Positions 4,469-6,670 of a DNA stretch of 6,670 nucleotides are shown one piece after another (position 1 is the first letter of the stretch; every line of letters starts with the position of its first letter). Under the pieces are notes generated by a model. The model saw nothing but the letters and a program-made list of their open reading frames with translations. It was not told where the DNA came from and searched no databases. Origin of the DNA: an uncultured Collinsella sp. (lineage in GTDB: Bacteria > Actinomycetota > Coriobacteriia > Coriobacteriales > Coriobacteriaceae); NCBI GenBank assembly GCA_937950415.1, contig CALFDL010000050.1, positions 1 to 6,670 on the forward strand, written 5' to 3'. A program made the translations under genes and the position numbers.

Positions 4469-6586
4469 ATGTCGGTCAAAAAGCGGAGCGCTGAGATACT
4501 CCGTCGCCTCGTCGATGCGCCGAGCCATCGTCTAAGGCTCAGTGCGCTCGTGGATGACTATCGCATCTCGGAAAAAACGCTTAGGGCCGACATCGCCTCC
4601 TCTGCTGCGTTTGCCCAAGATCCACGCGGCGATTCTATGGTCGAGATTTCGGAAAGCCATGTATCGCTCGTCGCGGGCGCCGATGTTAAGGGCCTTGCGG
4701 ATTTGCTCGACAGCATGGACTTATACGATTACCGCTTGTCGTTTGATGAGCGCAAGTTCTTTATCGCCTGTACGCTCCTTTCGCTCGGCCCCGATGAATG
4801 GTGCTCGATGCAGCAGTTGGCCGACGCGATGTATGTGACGCGCAATACGGTGATTTCGGACGTTAAGGCCGTCGATGACTATCTGGCCGGTTACGGGATT
4901 GCCCTGGTGAGTAAGAGCAAGCGAGGGCTTCGCGTCGAGGCAACCCCTGCTCAGACGAGCGATTTGGTGGTCGATCTGTTTTCCGAGGTGTTGGCCCAGC
5001 GACTGTGTCGTCACGACTATTTTTCGCATTTGATTTCGCAGGTTCTCGGTGCTCAGATTGAGATCGACGATTTACTTGACGCGACGCGCACGTTCTTAAA
5101 GAGCAAGAATATCTTTTTGGCCGTGACTGTTGAGATCGAGATTGTCGCCAGCCTGATGGTTGCCTTAGGGTTTAACGGGGGCGTTGCGCCGATTATTGCA
5201 GATACGGACGGCCCGTTTGCCTGCGCCGAGGTGCAAGATCGTCCGCTCGACGTTATTGGCCAGCTGGTGCAGTTTGTGGCGTCCAAGCTGGACATGGGTG
5301 TTTTGGATGGTGGCCGTATCGCCGCGATTGAACAGATGATATTGGGTCGCAATTTGTCGCCCCACATTAGGCGCTTTGACGATTTTGATCTGTACTGCGC
5401 TATCACCCATTTTCTGCTGCTGGTGGCGCGCGAGATCGATATCGATATTCAAAATGACGACCTGCTGGTGGAATCCCTTCTCTCGCACCTTAAGAGTGTT
5501 TCGAATTGGAGTTCCGATGCCTTTGAGGTGGGTGTTTCCGGGCCGTCCGGGGTGATGGTCGGTATGGTGCAAAAGGCCGCCGAGCCGCATTTTCACGTGC
5601 TCGAGGATTACCTCAACCGCACTATGGATTACTCGATGCGCGCAAGCGTAGTGATTCACATCTGCGCCGCACCCTATCGTTCCGAAAGTTCTATGCGCTC
5701 GTGCAACGTGCTCATCTCGTGTCCGTCCTCGGTGGCAACAAGTAAGTACCTCGAAGCGCAGATTGATCAGTACTTTAAACTGAATGTTTGCGGCATTGTC
5801 CAAACCGCGGCGATCGAAGCGGGGGAGGCACCGCTTGATGAGATTGACTTTGTCATCTCGACAGTTCCGTTGACCAACGTTTCGATTCCCGTGGTGGTCG
5901 TAAGCCCCGTCCTTTCGGTCGATGACATTAATCGTGTTCAGGCGCGTGCTTTTAAGCAGAGTAGGCGAGAGGGGCTGCCGGTCAAGGACGGTCCTTCGAT
6001 TATCTCCGAGTTGTGCCGTGTGTACGAGCAAGGAAATGCCCGTAAAACGGCATACCTCAATCGTGAGCTGGCTGCAGTTTTGGAGCGGGTGAGTCGAATT
6101 GAGATGGAGACGACAAGTTCATCTCCCTTGCTTCGCATGCTCGATCGTCGTTTTATCTGCGTTGAGCGTGCGGCGCTTCCGTGGCGCGAGGCGATGCGCT
6201 GCGCTTCGGCGCGACTTATGGACGAAGGTTATTTCACTTCTGCGTATGTCGATAAGGCGATTGATAACGTTGAGGAATACGGTTCCTACATCATTGTGAA
6301 CCAAGGAATTGCGCTTGCTCATGCGGGCAGCGAAGATGGTGTTCATAAAGATGGACTTGGCCTACTGGTCTCGCAAGAGGGTATCGAATTCGATGAGGGC
6401 GATCGCGTTCATCTCCTCTTCTTCTTTTCTCAGGTGGGCAATGGCGATTACCTCGAGCTGTTCCGTGAAATTATTCGACTCGGAAATGACCAGGCCGGTA
6501 TGGCTCTTATCTGTAATGCCGAATCGGCTGAAGATGCGTATCAGTCCTTAGTTGAAATGCTGGCAGATTATGGGGTCATGGCATAG
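4469..6586 (+). CDS. PRD-containing transcriptional regulator (BglG/LicR/MtlR type) with EIIB- and EIIA-like domains
   Basis: A 705-residue PTS-responsive regulator, probably a DNA-binding activator of this operon. Domains by eye: winged helix at about 5-60 (RLRLSALVDDYRISEKTLRADI recognition region); a second HTH at about 95-157 (MQQLADAMYVTRNTVISDVK); PRD1 at about 170-322 with H314; PRD2 at about 325-405 with H340 and H397; an EIIB-Gat-like domain at about 410-490 with C418 in ISCPSSVATSKYL; and an EIIA-like domain at about 555-705 with H618 in IALAHAG, where EIIA proteins usually have Pro before the His. The first PRD1 histidine seems replaced by S228 (by-eye alignment). Two HTH domains and no visible antiterminator-target/terminator pair in the leader argue for the LicR/MtlR activator class over an RNA antiterminator. 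AGGAGGAG (4459-4466) precedes the ATG. Codons look less biased than in the upstream genes, consistent with low expression. It is the last gene of the operon. Confidence 0.88.
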   Translation: MSVKKRSAEILRRLVDAPSHRLRLSALVDDYRISEKTLRADIASSAAFAQDPRGDSMVEISESHVSLVAGADVKGLADLLDSMDLYDYRLSFDERKFFIACTLLSLGPDEWCSMQQLADAMYVTRNTVISDVKAVDDYLAGYGIALVSKSKRGLRVEATPAQTSDLVVDLFSEVLAQRLCRHDYFSHLISQVLGAQIEIDDLLDATRTFLKSKNIFLAVTVEIEIVASLMVALGFNGGVAPIIADTDGPFACAEVQDRPLDVIGQLVQFVASKLDMGVLDGGRIAAIEQMILGRNLSPHIRRFDDFDLYCAITHFLLLVAREIDIDIQNDDLLVESLLSHLKSVSNWSSDAFEVGVSGPSGVMVGMVQKAAEPHFHVLEDYLNRTMDYSMRASVVIHICAAPYRSESSMRSCNVLISCPSSVATSKYLEAQIDQYFKLNVCGIVQTAAIEAGEAPLDEIDFVISTVPLTNVSIPVVVVSPVLSVDDINRVQARAFKQSRREGLPVKDGPSIISELCRVYEQGNARKTAYLNRELAAVLERVSRIEMETTSSSPLLRMLDRRFICVERAALPWREAMRCASARLMDEGYFTSAYVDKAIDNVEEYGSYIIVNQGIALAHAGSEDGVHKDGLGLLVSQEGIEFDEGDRVHLLFFFSQVGNGDYLELFREIIRLGNDQAGMALICNAESAEDAYQSLVEMLADYGVMA

Positions 6587-6615
6587 TTTGGCCCTTTGAT
6601 CCGTTCCCCTAAAGA

Positions 6616-6670
6616 AGTTGCGGTGAAATAGGGACTGAATAGGCCTTTTAGCAGGCCAAACAGTCCCTAT
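6616..6670. repeat. Palindromic repeat, copy 2 (cut by window end)
   Basis: These 55 nt are identical to positions 1-55, in the same orientation, and include the whole left arm, the centre and the first ten nt of the right arm. The remaining 12 nt lie past the window. The copy starts 29 nt after the regulator stop, and nothing in 6587-6615 looks like an intrinsic terminator, so this hairpin is the first strong structure the operon transcript meets. It could serve as the 3' end or barrier of the message, but whether a T-run follows is unknown. Confidence 0.9.

Noticed and set aside
5165..6031. 288-codon minus-strand frame opposite the regulator
   Set aside because: It is antisense to conserved PRD and EIIB-like domains and has no recognisable product.

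Overview
This 6.67 kb stretch is most likely chromosomal DNA from a fairly GC-rich, Gram-positive-type bacterium. My best guess is an actinobacterial gut commensal of the Coriobacteriia (Collinsella or a relative). The guess rests on codon choice, strong AGGAG-type ribosome binding sites and the combination of a galactitol-family PTS with a BglG/LicR-type regulator. It comes from general impression, not from a search.

Layout: positions 1-67 hold a perfect palindromic repeat with 22-bp arms. Positions 68-240 are a leader or regulatory region. Six genes follow, all on the + strand: a GatD-like zinc polyol-phosphate dehydrogenase (241-1302), a ribulose-phosphate 3-epimerase family protein (1438-2121), PTS enzyme IIB (2322-2624), enzyme IIC (2687-3949) and enzyme IIA (3965-4453) of the galactitol family, and a 705-residue PRD-containing regulator with its own EIIB-like and EIIA-like domains (4469-6586). 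The same palindromic repeat starts again at 6616 in the same orientation and runs off the window end. No gene is seen on the minus strand; the long minus-strand reading frames are shadows of the real genes.

How the genes fit together: EIIA, EIIB and EIIC would import a sugar alcohol and phosphorylate it on entry. The dehydrogenase would oxidise the polyol phosphate to a ketose phosphate, and the epimerase would invert C3 of that ketose phosphate for entry into central metabolism. The regulator has PRD and EII-like domains and would sense PTS phosphorylation state to switch the operon on. There is no tagatose-6-phosphate kinase or tagatose-bisphosphate aldolase, which a classical galactitol pathway would need, while an epimerase is present. 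The operon may therefore serve a pentitol (D-arabitol, xylitol or ribitol) rather than galactitol; this is inference.

The last four genes are closely packed (62, 15 and 15 nt gaps). The first two gaps are larger (135 and 200 nt) and carry RNA hairpins, suggesting that the enzyme part and the transport part of the message are expressed or processed differently. The least explained features are the identical palindromes bracketing the whole operon, the possible SD-masking fold in the leader, and the changed active-site neighbourhood of the epimerase. I did not find a clearly new biological system: the core is a recognisable polyol PTS operon with some unusual details.
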